64,000 nucleotides of DNA from Ureibacillus xyleni (GTDB lineage: Bacteria > Bacillota > Bacilli > Bacillales_A > Planococcaceae), in assembly GCF_900217795.1 (NCBI RefSeq), contig NZ_OBMQ01000004.1:124001-188000 (forward strand), in the 5' to 3' direction. A model generated the notes under the pieces. The model ran no database searches and had not been told where the DNA came from. It saw only the letters and a list, made by a program, of their open reading frames with translations. Shown piece by piece: positions 1 to 7,389 of this stretch. Both the position numbers and the translations under genes were made by a program. Position 1 is the first letter of the stretch; each line of letters begins with the position of its first letter.

Positions 1-459
1 TATCCGTCAATTCAAGCAATAAGCATACATAGAATTGCTCACGAATTATATAAATTAAATGTACCAATCATACCGAGAATTATGTCTGAATACGCCCATG
101 GTTTAACGGGTATCGACATTCACCCTGGTGCTTCCATTGGAGAATACTTCTTTATTGACCATGGTACTGGTGTAGTCATTGGTGAAACATGTACAATTGG
201 TAAAAATGTGAAAATTTATCAAGGTGTAACGTTAGGTGCAAAAAGCTTCCCATTAGATGAAAATGGCAATCCGATTAAAGGGATTAAACGCCATCCAAAC
301 ATTGAAGATAATGTTGTAATATATGCAGGTGCAACAATCCTTGGTGGAGATACAACAATTGGTCAAAATTCAGTGATTGGTGGGAACATTTGGTTAACTC
401 AATCTGTTCCTGAAAATTCAAAAGTGTACAATTCTCAGCCATTACCAAATATTAAATAA
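1..459 (+). CDS. Serine O-acetyltransferase, C-terminal part (5' end outside window)
   Basis: Acetylates L-serine with acetyl-CoA to O-acetylserine, the first step of cysteine synthesis, in the cytosol. The reading frame is open from base 1, so the start lies upstream of the window and 152 residues are visible. They form a left-handed beta-helix of hexapeptide repeats with the family motif [10 protein letters not shown] and the catalytic-site stretch [11 protein letters not shown]. The C terminus is short (QPLPNIK) and lacks the long tail of E. coli CysE, which resembles the EpsC-type enzymes of Firmicutes and other phyla. A good terminator follows. The family call is firm. Whether the gene serves cysteine synthesis or an exopolysaccharide locus cannot be told from this fragment. 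Confidence 0.9.
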   Translation, partial: YPSIQAISIHRIAHELYKLNVPIIPRIMSEYAHGLTGIDIHPGASIGEYFFIDHGTGVVIGETCTIGKNVKIYQGVTLGAKSFPLDENGNPIKGIKRHPNIEDNVVIYAGATILGGDTTIGQNSVIGGNIWLTQSVPENSKVYNSQPLPNIK

Positions 460-467
460 TACATTAA

Positions 468-493
468 AAGACTACCCGAAATTGGGTAGTCTT
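468..493 (+). terminator. Rho-independent terminator of the acetyltransferase gene
   Basis: A perfect 10-bp stem, AAGACTACCC/GGGTAGTCTT, with a 6-nt loop, 8 bases after the stop codon and followed by TATTATAT. The T-tract is weak. Confidence 0.75.
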
Positions 494-515
494 ATTATAT
501 GAAGAGGAATAAGTA

Positions 516-668
516 TTAAAAGTCACTTTCCATTTCTAATCTTTGGTAAGCAAATTCGTAAGTTGCCTCTAACACTCGGTCACTAATATTCATTAGTTCA
601 CTCGGATTTACGCCAAAGTAAGTTACTAAAAAATGCACCATGTTTTGTCGCTCTTTTTCAGTAATCAT
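516..668 (-). CDS. Small BH0509-like protein (50 aa)
   Basis: A 50-codon ORF reading MITEKERQNMVHFLVTYFG and ending EFAYQRLEMESDF. An AGGAGGG sequence lies 13 nt upstream, a rather long spacing. The peptide has a charged N-terminal helix and a hydrophobic HFLVTYFGV segment followed by an acidic helix. This pattern matches my memory of the short BH0509-family proteins of Bacillaceae, whose function is unknown. The gene is convergent with the acetyltransferase gene. No transmembrane or signal segment is seen. Confidence that it is translated is fair; confidence in the family name is lower. Confidence 0.55.
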   Translation of the reverse strand: MITEKERQNMVHFLVTYFGVNPSELMNISDRVLEATYEFAYQRLEMESDF

Positions 669-824
669 GTAATTTATACACCCTCCTAATTATTATATAA
701 CAAATATATGTTGTTTCAATCTGATGTATAACAGATAAAAGCCTAACATCTTCAAATATTTCATTAAATGGCTGGACTTTTTTCCAAAAACAAATGGTTG
801 ACTATTTTCATATAACACACTTAC

Positions 825-853
825 TTGCACAATATAATAAATTTCAGTAATAT
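825..853 (+). promoter_or_regulatory. Sigma-A promoter of the candidate 6S-like RNA
   Basis: The -35 TTGCAC and -10 TAATAT are separated by exactly 17 nt. The expected start is near 860, directly before the AAGCTGC strand that begins the predicted RNA fold. Confidence 0.75.
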
Positions 854-859
854 AACATT

Positions 860-1097
860 AAAGCTGCGTTGTACGTAGAATATTAAGTTTTAACCTTTAA
901 GCTGTAAAAGGGAGTTTTAGATTGAAGATGAAATGGCGAGCGTCACACAATTTGTGCATGACGATATACAGGAAATCTTTTGCGAACACCCACTTTGAGG
1001 AGTGGTGGTTTAAAACTTTCTATCAACTTACGGCAAAGCGGCTTACACCTATACATAATAATGTACTCTTACTAAATGGTGAGGGTGCTTTTTTTTT
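860..1097 (+). ncRNA. Structured non-coding RNA, possibly a 6S RNA (SsrS/BsrA type)
   Basis: The transcript runs from a consensus promoter to a strong terminator (stem 1063-1073/1078-1088, then nine Ts). Pairing seen by eye gives a long rod. AAGCTGC at 861-867 pairs with GCGGCTT at 1038-1044. GTTG at 868-871 pairs with CAAC at 1024-1027. AAGTTTTAACC at 885-895 pairs with GGTTTAAAACTT at 1007-1018. Internal hairpins include CGTCA...TGACG with CACA/TGTG, and CCACT/AGTGG. The closed rod is about 184 nt, the usual 6S length, and the 5' stretch GTTGTAC...AAGTTTTAACC resembles B. subtilis 6S-1 as I recall it. A TTG-started frame crossing this region reads through the terminator and is not credible. 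The RNA call is good; the 6S label is inference. Confidence 0.6.
1063..1097 (+). terminator. Intrinsic terminator of the candidate 6S-like RNA
   Basis: An 11-bp stem with four G-U pairs, loop AAAT, followed by nine consecutive Ts. Confidence 0.85.
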
Positions 1098-1147
1098 GCC
1101 AAAAATTTCTTCGTTTAAGAAATCAATTTTAAACTAAACTATAAAAA

Positions 1148-1167
1148 CACTGATAAATCAATCAGTG
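1148..1167 (+). other. Inverted repeat in the SASP leader
   Basis: CACTGAT and ATCAGTG are separated by 6 nt, 11 nt before the ribosome-binding site of the SASP gene. It could be a mRNA-stabilising 5' hairpin or an operator for a forespore regulator. No T-tract follows, so it is not a terminator. Confidence 0.5.
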
Positions 1168-1192
1168 AATTACTCTAAAGGAGGCAATCAAT

Positions 1193-1396
1193 ATGGCAAA
1201 CAGTAATAACAATAATAAGTTATTAGTATCTGGTGCACAAAACGCATTAGATCAAATGAAGTATGAAATTGCATCAGAATTTGGAGTACATCTTGGGCCA
1301 GATGCATCAGCTCGTGCAAATGGTTCAGTAGGTGGAGAAATCACAAAACGCCTTGTACAAATGGCGGAAAGTCAATTACGTGGTACACAACAATAG
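1193..1396 (+). CDS. Alpha/beta-type small acid-soluble spore protein
   Basis: A 67-aa DNA-binding spore protein that coats forespore DNA, shifts it toward A form and protects it from UV and heat damage. The germination-protease (GPR) site Y-E-I-A-S-E-F-G-V lies at residues 24-32, with cleavage expected after Glu25. The conserved C-terminal helix [19 protein letters not shown] follows. The N terminus has a run of asparagines (NSNNNN). AAAGGAGG precedes the ATG. Expression is expected from sigma-G in the forespore, but I could not pick a convincing sigma-G promoter. The family is certain. Which SspA-D paralogue it corresponds to cannot be assigned. Confidence 0.96.
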   Translation: MANSNNNNKLLVSGAQNALDQMKYEIASEFGVHLGPDASARANGSVGGEITKRLVQMAESQLRGTQQ

Positions 1397-1434
1397 TGTA
1401 AGATTTACAAATAAATATTAAGTGAAATCAAATG

Positions 1435-1464
1435 GGAAACCCGGTTAATTGGGTTTCCTTTTTA
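1435..1464 (+). terminator. Terminator of the SASP gene
   Basis: GGAAACCC/GGGTTTCC stem with an 8-nt loop, followed by TTTTTAT. It lies where the longest possible upstream start of the next ORF would fall, which argues for the downstream start at 1543. Confidence 0.85.
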
Positions 1465-1542
1465 TTTGCATTCTCCTCTTTCACACACATTAGGCTTTTC
1501 GCATATGGTAAGAAAAGTTTACATGATGGGGTGGAGGAAAAG

Positions 1543-3561
1543 ATGGCAACTTTATTTCCTGCTCTATTAGCTGGTCCAATTGTTCGAAAGGTTGAACCTT
1601 CACAAATTGTTATTTGGTTGGCGACAAGTAATGATTTTGATATAAAGGGGGACCTCTTTAAAATCGTACCCAATAATCGAACAACGCATTATACGAAGAT
1701 TAAGACCGAGTCAGCGAAACAAACGATACCCTTTGGCGAAAATCTAATATTTCATTTGCTTAAAATAACCCCACGAAAAAACCTTTTTCCTACAGAACAA
1801 CTAATCGGCTATAACATTACCTTCTCAAACGGTACAGAATCCTTCAATTTATCTGATTTAGGTCTTCTCTCCCACGGAAATGAAAATAGTATTGTCTACG
1901 ATTCCTTAAAGTATCCTAGCTTTTATATCCCACATAAAGAACGAGCATCATTTTTATTTGGTTCTTGTCATAAACTTCATGGTGATGGAGAAGATACATT
2001 AATAAAAGGCGACGATTTTTTAAGCGAAAATACGACGAATTTATCTCATCGGCCGCAAGCTTTATTCTTAATGGGCGATCAAATCTATGCAGATGATGTA
2101 GCACATCCAATATCCCGCTCAATCCATTATTTTTGTAAGGAATTAATGGGCGTTAATGAAGATTTAACGATGATAGATCAAAGGCTCGATAATTCGTCTT
2201 TGCATAAAATTAATGGTAGAAAGAAAATTATGAAGCAACTTGCAAAATTCACTTCTAGAAATGCAGCGAATCATCTAATTGAATTTGGTGAATATGCGGC
2301 GATGTATTTAATGTCCTGGAGTCCTGTTTTATGGGAAATTGCAGATAACGAAAAGTTATTCATATCCTTTGATGGGTTAGAAAATGACCATCTCCATTTA
2401 TTTTCTAAAAGTGAAAAGTTGAGGAAAATAGAAAAAGGGCGAATTCAAAAGCGTTATGAAGAACAAGAAAAAATCATTCAAAAGTGCCGTGGGGATAGTT
2501 ATAAAATTAGAAGGTTATTCGCAAATATCCCAACCTATATGATTTTTGATGATCATGACATTACGGATGATTGGAATATTAATAAAGAGTGGAAAGAAGA
2601 AGTTAATGAATCGCCACTCGGAAAACATGTGATTTCAAATGGATTATCCGCCTATTGGGCATTCCAAGGGTGGGGGAATAATCCAGAAAACTTTTCTGAA
2701 GAATTTACAACTTGTATGAAAAATTATTTTCAATCTATACAGAATGGGAACATGATGGAGCATCATCAAACTTGGATTGAACTGTTATCGAAACATCAAC
2801 CATGGCATTTTGTTGCACCTACAAGTCCAAAAACAGTCTTTCTTGATACGCGTACGTTACGGGAATATGAAGATAAGCCAGTGACACAGCCAAAAGATGA
2901 TTCTACATTTCCACCACAGCTTGTCAACGAAACAGAGTATGAGGTGATTAGTCATCAGTTACAGAATAGTGGATGGGTGTATGGGAGCCCTTTAATCATT
3001 GTTTCGCCAACTCCTGTCATCGGATTTGACATGATAGAAAATTTAGTTGCACAATTTGTTATTCCATTAGAGATGTTCGGTGTCAACGTGGAAACTGTAT
3101 TTGATGTGGAAGCGTGGAGGTACAATGGAAAAGGCCTCACCAATTTGTTAACTAGATTAACAAAATGGAACCCAAATCCTTGTATCATTTTATCTGGGGA
3201 TGTTCACTATGGTTTTTCAGTTAACTCAACCTTTACATTCCCTAAAAACCAACAATTAAAAATAAAACAAATTACGTCAAGTCCTCAAAAAAACTTGAGT
3301 TTCAATAATATGGGGATTGTTGTGGAAATCTTTTCTTCCATCGACCAGTTGCTAAAACAAAACCCATCTATCTTCCGTTATTGTGATTCTTTTTATAAAA
3401 TTCATCAAGAAGAACCGAAAGACATTCCAAATAAAAAAATTCGTTGGGTAGAACAATTAAGTTATGACCAAGTGGATGGGTATTCAATTATTGAGACAGA
3501 GAATCATATAGGATTGTTGGTTGTAACTCCAAATGAAATATCAAGTTCTTTTTTAAAATGA
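1543..3561 (+). CDS. PhoD-like metallophosphatase/phosphodiesterase (672 aa)
   Basis: A member of the PhoD-like (alkaline phosphatase D) metallophosphatase superfamily. Motifs in order: FGSCHKLHGDG near residue 139, FLMGDQIYADD near 177, IFDDHDITDDW near 333 and LSGDVHYGFS near 550. These supply the Asp/His/Cys metal ligands typical of PhoD. The first 120 residues look like a beta-sandwich as in other PhoD-like proteins. There is no signal peptide or Tat motif, unlike secreted B. subtilis PhoD, so this protein is probably cytosolic and its substrate is unknown. The ATG at 1543 follows GGAGGAAAAG. An in-frame upstream ATG at 1432 falls inside the SASP terminator and was rejected. Confidence 0.85.
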   Translation: MATLFPALLAGPIVRKVEPSQIVIWLATSNDFDIKGDLFKIVPNNRTTHYTKIKTESAKQTIPFGENLIFHLLKITPRKNLFPTEQLIGYNITFSNGTESFNLSDLGLLSHGNENSIVYDSLKYPSFYIPHKERASFLFGSCHKLHGDGEDTLIKGDDFLSENTTNLSHRPQALFLMGDQIYADDVAHPISRSIHYFCKELMGVNEDLTMIDQRLDNSSLHKINGRKKIMKQLAKFTSRNAANHLIEFGEYAAMYLMSWSPVLWEIADNEKLFISFDGLENDHLHLFSKSEKLRKIEKGRIQKRYEEQEKIIQKCRGDSYKIRRLFANIPTYMIFDDHDITDDWNINKEWKEEVNESPLGKHVISNGLSAYWAFQGWGNNPENFSEEFTTCMKNYFQSIQNGNMMEHHQTWIELLSKHQPWHFVAPTSPKTVFLDTRTLREYEDKPVTQPKDDSTFPPQLVNETEYEVISHQLQNSGWVYGSPLIIVSPTPVIGFDMIENLVAQFVIPLEMFGVNVETVFDVEAWRYNGKGLTNLLTRLTKWNPNPCIILSGDVHYGFSVNSTFTFPKNQQLKIKQITSSPQKNLSFNNMGIVVEIFSSIDQLLKQNPSIFRYCDSFYKIHQEEPKDIPNKKIRWVEQLSYDQVDGYSIIETENHIGLLVVTPNEISSSFLK

Positions 3562-3666
3562 GAACAGAAAACCTTTATCTCATGCCTCTGAAACTATAGA
3601 AAAATTGGAACTTTTTATGTATCCTAGACGTAAGTAACTATGATAATATGAATCGAGGTGTCTAGA

Positions 3667-4233
3667 TTGGAACAAAAAACAGAAAAAAATGAATTAATAG
3701 AATGGGTAAAGGCGATTATCATTGGAGTAATTATCGCATGGGCAGTTCCATTTTTCTTATTTATGCCGACACAAGTACAAGGCGCTTCGATGATGCCAAC
3801 CTTTGAAGATGGAGACAAAGTTGTTGTAAATAAAATTGGACCAAAGTTAACAGAGTATAACCGATTTGATGTCATTGTTTTTAAAGCAACGGAAACAGAT
3901 AATTATATTAAACGTATTATTGGACTTCCGGGAGACAAAATTGCTTATAAAGATGATGTACTTTACATTAACGGTGAAAAATTCGATGAACCATATTTAG
4001 AAGATTTTAAAAATGAATTAATCGATAGCGGAACGTTAACACAAGATTTTGCTCTAGAGGAAATTCTAAATGAATCTGTTGTACCTGAAGGACATTTTTT
4101 CGTCTTAGGGGATAATCGACGTTATAGCCGAGATAGCCGTGATCCGAATCTTGGATTTATCTCACAAGAGCGAGTGTTAGGAACAGTTGATGTGAGAGTA
4201 TGGCCATTAAATCACCTTGGCTTAATTCATTAA
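3667..4233 (+). CDS. sipS: Signal peptidase I, Gram-positive SipS type
   Basis: A membrane serine protease that removes signal peptides from Sec and Tat exported proteins. It has one N-terminal transmembrane helix at about residues 16-34, the nucleophile in GASMMPT (Ser41) and the general base in YIKRIIGLPGD (Lys82). The C-terminal box GDNRRYSRDSRD is present. The length of 188 aa matches SipS/SipT. The TTG start at 3667 is preferred because GAGGTG ends 6 nt before it; an in-frame GTG at 3658 overlaps that ribosome site. The gene stands alone with its own terminator. Bacilli often carry several paralogues, so the S/T/U designation is approximate. Confidence 0.93.
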   Translation: MEQKTEKNELIEWVKAIIIGVIIAWAVPFFLFMPTQVQGASMMPTFEDGDKVVVNKIGPKLTEYNRFDVIVFKATETDNYIKRIIGLPGDKIAYKDDVLYINGEKFDEPYLEDFKNELIDSGTLTQDFALEEILNESVVPEGHFFVLGDNRRYSRDSRDPNLGFISQERVLGTVDVRVWPLNHLGLIH

Positions 4234-4243
4234 ATAGTGTTTG

Positions 4244-4269
4244 CGCCCACGTATTTTCGTGGGCGTTTT
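4244..4269 (+). terminator. Terminator of sipS
   Basis: CGCCCACG/CGTGGGCG stem, 6-nt loop, then TTTTG. Confidence 0.9.
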
Positions 4270-4291
4270 GTAATTGCTAATTTACTTTAAA

Positions 4292-4432
4292 CTAATCATT
4301 AATTTTATTATCTTGATACTCGATTTTTTTAAGTGCTCGTTCAAAATTCAATTCTTGAGAAATTTCTTCTCGACTATTCTTCTTTACCGGCTTTTTCATT
4401 TTTCGCACAGAGTTTCTGCCATGTTTTTTCAT
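4292..4432 (-). CDS. Small basic protein of unknown function (46 aa)
   Basis: Begins MKKHGRNSVRKMKKPVKKNS and ends YQDNKIND. The ribosome site GGAGGTGAAC is well placed before the ATG. The first half is rich in Lys and Arg (a possible nucleic-acid-binding tail) and the second half is a mixed-charge helix with ERALKKIE. There is no membrane segment. It is convergent with sipS. I do not recognise the family. The strong ribosome site and clean ORF are the only evidence of coding. Confidence 0.6.
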   Translation of the reverse strand: MKKHGRNSVRKMKKPVKKNSREEISQELNFERALKKIEYQDNKIND

Positions 4433-4557
4433 TTTTGTTCACCTCCGTACTATATTTTGTCCAGCTTTAGAAAAGAAATGCCCACTTTCCTTTTGTTTTC
4501 AAAAGCCCTCACAACTCCTTTCATACTTTCATTTAATATGGAAAGGGAGGCGAAGAA

Positions 4558-5073
4558 ATGGGTGAACAGCAATTTTCAAATAAAAATATAAACAATGACA
4601 ATAAACAAAATCAAATTGAAAGTGAGGTTATACTCGACCGCAATTCCCTTATTATTAGCCAAACTTTTACTGTCAATGCCATTGTTGGAGCTGAACAAAA
4701 ATTAGTTATTGAAGAGATTGTAATGGAAGAAGTGGATGACGAAGAAGAGTCCACAGTATCTGAGCATGAGGTGGAAATTGAAATTGAAATTGCTGATACT
4801 ACAATTCGCCAAGATTATACACTTATTTATGCAGCACCAGCAACCCCAATGCGTTCCCCAATATTAATGACAATTATTGCCCGAAACTTATCAGAAAATG
4901 ATGTGTTAGTAAGTATTGAGGACGAACATGATGTCATTGCAGAAGAAGTTGTTCCTGCCAATTCAGAACTTGCGTTAACTGCTCAACATGCGAATCTTGT
5001 TAGGGCGTTGGCATTAGCGGAAAGTCAAGTTCAATTTGTCATAAGCGTTTTTCACCCAATTAATTCGATTTAG
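4558..5073 (+). CDS. Acidic protein of unknown function (171 aa)
   Basis: The ATG follows GGGAGGCGAAG. The N terminus is a polar Asn/Gln/Lys-rich arm (residues 5-20). A very acidic stretch EEVDDEEESTVSEHEVEIEI spans about residues 57-76, and the C-terminal 90 residues alternate hydrophobic and polar positions as in a beta-sandwich (ILMTIIARNLSEN, VSIEDEHDVIAEEV). There is no signal peptide and no cysteine. The layout, with a disordered acidic arm before a beta domain, recalls spore-surface or exosporium proteins, but that is only a resemblance. I do not recognise the family. It is a single gene with its own terminator. Confidence 0.7.
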   Translation: MGEQQFSNKNINNDNKQNQIESEVILDRNSLIISQTFTVNAIVGAEQKLVIEEIVMEEVDDEEESTVSEHEVEIEIEIADTTIRQDYTLIYAAPATPMRSPILMTIIARNLSENDVLVSIEDEHDVIAEEVVPANSELALTAQHANLVRALALAESQVQFVISVFHPINSI

Positions 5074-5081
5074 CTTACTTG

Positions 5082-5110
5082 AAGGCACTTTGAAATGGTG
5101 CTTTTTATTT
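5082..5110 (+). terminator. Terminator of the acidic-protein gene
   Basis: AAGGCAC pairs with GTGCTTT over 7 bp with one G-U pair, followed by a T-rich run. Confidence 0.75.
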
Positions 5111-5118
5111 TACATCAT

Positions 5119-5152
5119 AAAAAAGTAGACCCCATTGTTAAGGAATCTACTT
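5119..5152 (-). terminator. Terminator of the small membrane-protein gene (minus strand)
   Basis: AAGTAGA/TCTACTT stem with a 16-nt loop. Read on the minus strand it ends in a run of Ts. Confidence 0.7.
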
Positions 5153-5161
5153 CGTTAAACG

Positions 5162-5356
5162 TTATGCTCGTCCATTTTCTTTTGTAAAATCGTTTTCCAT
5201 CATCACGATAAACAAACCAATAATAAAGAGGAATACACTGCCTTTTACCATTTCAATTCCGATCCAATGAGAGATTTCTGTGAAAAAGCTTAATCCGAAT
5301 AGAGCTAGTCCAATTGTTAGAATCGATGCACATAAGGTAATAAAAAATTTATACAT
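5162..5356 (-). CDS. Small two-helix membrane protein (64 aa)
   Basis: Two predicted transmembrane helices: residues 5-25 (ITLCASILTIGLALFGLSFF) and 36-53 (VKGSVFLFIIGLFIVMM). A short charged tail (ENDFTKENGRA) follows. AAGGAGG sits 8 nt before the ATG. It has no recognisable catalytic motif and I do not recognise a named family. Its promoter should lie in the 5357-5555 gap, but I found no clear -35/-10 pair there on the minus strand. Confidence 0.75.
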   Translation of the reverse strand: MYKFFITLCASILTIGLALFGLSFFTEISHWIGIEMVKGSVFLFIIGLFIVMMENDFTKENGRA

Positions 5357-5555
5357 GTTGAAAACCTCCTTGAGTTTGTTATCTAATTAACAATATTGTA
5401 ACATAAAGTTCTTAAAATGTTCACATTTTATTCAATTAAATGACACAATTACAAAAAACAAACCATATGAACTATAGTTTTGTTAAATTTATACATACTC
5501 TTACGTTTTGAAACTATGATTATATAGTGTTCATTTTTTTGCCTTTGAATATTGA

Positions 5556-5584
5556 TTGAATTTCATATTACTAACCATTAAAAT
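5556..5584 (+). promoter_or_regulatory. Sigma-A-like promoter of the PilZ gene
   Basis: TTGAAT and TAAAAT are separated by 17 nt and lie 49 nt upstream of the PilZ start codon. Confidence 0.6.
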
Positions 5585-5632
5585 AGGTTAAAAGTATGAC
5601 AATAGTAAAAAATAGTGAGCGAGGGCTATTAT

Positions 5633-6028
5633 ATGAAGTATCGTAGAGAAGAAGCGTTTCGATTTGCTTTTGGTGAGCCAGTGGATGCTTTATTTCATAT
5701 TATTAAATTAGATGACAAACCCGTGACGTCTTCTCCTGGAAAAGCGAAAATATTAGATGTGAGTCCTGAGGGGTTAAGAATTAGTTCGGAGTTGAATATT
5801 CCAGATATTACATCTAAGACAATTACTTTAACAATTGCATTTACTATCAATGACACATCTTTTAATCTTGATGGGATTATCGTTTGGAAAAAGATGATTG
5901 GGAACATTACCAGCTATGGAATTAAGTTGGATTTAAAAGAACAACATGTAAAAGTAAAATTGATTGAAGAATTAAAGGTTTATTCAAAAAAGCATATTAA
6001 CAACAATAAAAAAGGGAAGTCAATTTGA
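5633..6028 (+). CDS. PilZ-domain c-di-GMP receptor (131 aa)
   Basis: A stand-alone PilZ domain expected to bind cyclic di-GMP. The arginine motif is in YRREEAFRF (Arg4, Arg5, Arg10) and the second motif is D42-V-S44-P-E-G47, matching (D/N)xSxxG. The remainder alternates beta strands and ends in a basic tail, KKHINNNKKGKS. The spacing of the arginines (RxxxxR from Arg5 to Arg10) is one residue longer than the textbook RxxxR, so nucleotide affinity is not certain. The ATG at 5633 has GAGGG 8 nt upstream; a GTG at 5615 lacks a site. It is one of three c-di-GMP-linked elements in the window, with the riboswitch at 36855 and the cyclase at 40535. Confidence 0.88.
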   Translation: MKYRREEAFRFAFGEPVDALFHIIKLDDKPVTSSPGKAKILDVSPEGLRISSELNIPDITSKTITLTIAFTINDTSFNLDGIIVWKKMIGNITSYGIKLDLKEQHVKVKLIEELKVYSKKHINNNKKGKSI

Positions 6029-6055
6029 ATTCGTTATCAAGTTGACTTCCTTTAT
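6015..6055. terminator. Bidirectional terminator between the PilZ gene and the convergent small gene
   Basis: GGAAGTCAA/TTGACTTCC stem. The left arm overlaps the PilZ stop region and T/A-rich runs are present on the right. Confidence 0.7.
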
Positions 6056-6056
6056 T

Positions 6057-6233
6057 TTATAGACGTCGATTTCGATTCTCCGTATGTTTCTTTTTAGCTA
6101 AAGTTTCATTGGTAATGTGTTCACGACCAAATTCTTCTTTTGTTGAATGGCCCATTTTTGGTGCAGCTTTACTATTATGAAGTTGTCGATCATCGTAGTT
6201 TGAGTATTCGTCAAAATCTTTTTGTTCGTTCAT
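6057..6233 (-). CDS. Small hydrophilic protein (58 aa), unknown function
   Basis: Begins MNEQKDFDEYSNYDDRQLHN and ends AKKKHTENRNRRL. AAAGGAG is well placed before the ATG. The composition is strongly polar, with an acidic first half and a basic second half, no hydrophobic core and no cysteine. This is typical of minor spore proteins or disordered small proteins of Bacillales, though no SASP cleavage motif is visible. I do not recognise a family with confidence. Confidence 0.65.
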   Translation of the reverse strand: MNEQKDFDEYSNYDDRQLHNSKAAPKMGHSTKEEFGREHITNETLAKKKHTENRNRRL

Positions 6234-6378
6234 GATATCATCTCCTTTCGATGATTTTAATATGAGAATTTTCCTTGCTGTTTATGTAAATAATAAATCA
6301 GCACGAAAAATGTTGCTCATTGTCAGAAAATAATAGATAATTAAAACTATTAGAAATAGATTAGGAGTGTAGTTTGTA

Positions 6379-7281
6379 ATGCAACTTGAGCAAGAAAACA
6401 GCGTGATTAAAAAAAATTCCCAATTAGATAACCGTGCAATTTTGTTAGTAAAATGTCCAGATAAACCAGGAATTGTTTCTGTATTATCAACATTTTTATA
6501 TAAACATAATGCCAACATCATCGAATCAAGCCAATATTCTAGTGACCCAGAAAATGGAAACTTTTTCATTCGTCTTGAATTCCATTGCGAAAATCTTCAA
6601 GCGAAATCAGCAGATATGGAAGAAGAGTTTGTGCATATAGCAAAAGATTATAATATGACGTATGACTTCTATTATCGAAATGAACGTCAGCGTACAGCGG
6701 TGTATGTGTCAAAAGAGCTGCATTGTTTATTGGAGTTATTATGGGAATGGCAAAATGGCGATTTAGATACGGATATTGTAGTAGTCATTAGTAACCATGA
6801 AGATGCTCGATCAATTGTAGAGTCTTACGGGATTCCATTCCACTATATCCCAGCCAATAAAGACATTCGCAAAGAGGTAGAGGCACAACAAATTCAATTA
6901 ATGGAAGACTATAATGTTGATTTATTAATTTTAGCAAGATATATGCAAATTTTAACACCTGAATTTGTAGGGCATTTTGAAAATCGTATTATTAACATCC
7001 ACCATTCATTTTTACCTGCATTTATTGGTGCAAGACCTTATGACCGTGCCCATAAACGTGGAGTAAAATTAATCGGTGCAACTTCCCACTATGTAACAAA
7101 TGATCTAGATGAAGGGCCTATTATTGAACAAGACGTAGAGCGTGTGGATCACCGTGACGATGTGGCAACATTAAAGAAAATTGGTAGTCGAATCGAACGT
7201 CGCGTACTAGCTCGAGCAGTAAAGTGGCACTTAGAAAATCGTGTTATTGTAGAAGGTAATAAAACAATTGTATTCCATTAA
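6379..7281 (+). CDS. purU: Formyltetrahydrofolate deformylase
   Basis: Hydrolyses 10-formyl-THF to formate and THF, balancing the one-carbon pool. The N-terminal ACT domain (residues 20-95, AILLVKCPDKPGIVSVLSTF) is followed by a formyltransferase fold with NIHHSFLPAFIGARPY near residue 205, the GATSHYVTNDLDEGPIIEQ segment and the usual C-terminal RVLARAVKWHLENRV. The length of 300 aa matches bacterial PurU. AGGAGTG precedes the ATG. It is monocistronic with its own terminator, and I saw no PurR box upstream. Confidence 0.96.
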   Translation: MQLEQENSVIKKNSQLDNRAILLVKCPDKPGIVSVLSTFLYKHNANIIESSQYSSDPENGNFFIRLEFHCENLQAKSADMEEEFVHIAKDYNMTYDFYYRNERQRTAVYVSKELHCLLELLWEWQNGDLDTDIVVVISNHEDARSIVESYGIPFHYIPANKDIRKEVEAQQIQLMEDYNVDLLILARYMQILTPEFVGHFENRIINIHHSFLPAFIGARPYDRAHKRGVKLIGATSHYVTNDLDEGPIIEQDVERVDHRDDVATLKKIGSRIERRVLARAVKWHLENRVIVEGNKTIVFH

Positions 7282-7283
7282 GA

Positions 7284-7322
7284 AAAAGCGAACTTCGTGT
7301 AAAAATCGAGGTTCGCTTTTTT
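7284..7322 (+). terminator. Terminator of purU
   Basis: AAAAGCGAAC/GTTCGCTTTT stem, extended inward by TTCG/CGAG, followed by Ts. Confidence 0.9.
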
Positions 7323-7389
7323 AACTAGAAAAATAGGGTGAATTATGTAAAAATTAACATAAATAAATTATCACTGAAAGGAATGGATA

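Noticed and set aside
922..1137. 71-codon frame across the candidate 6S-like RNA
   Set aside because: It starts with TTG without a proper ribosome site, crosses a strong T9 terminator and ends in poly-Phe/Lys low complexity; the region is better explained as a structured RNA.
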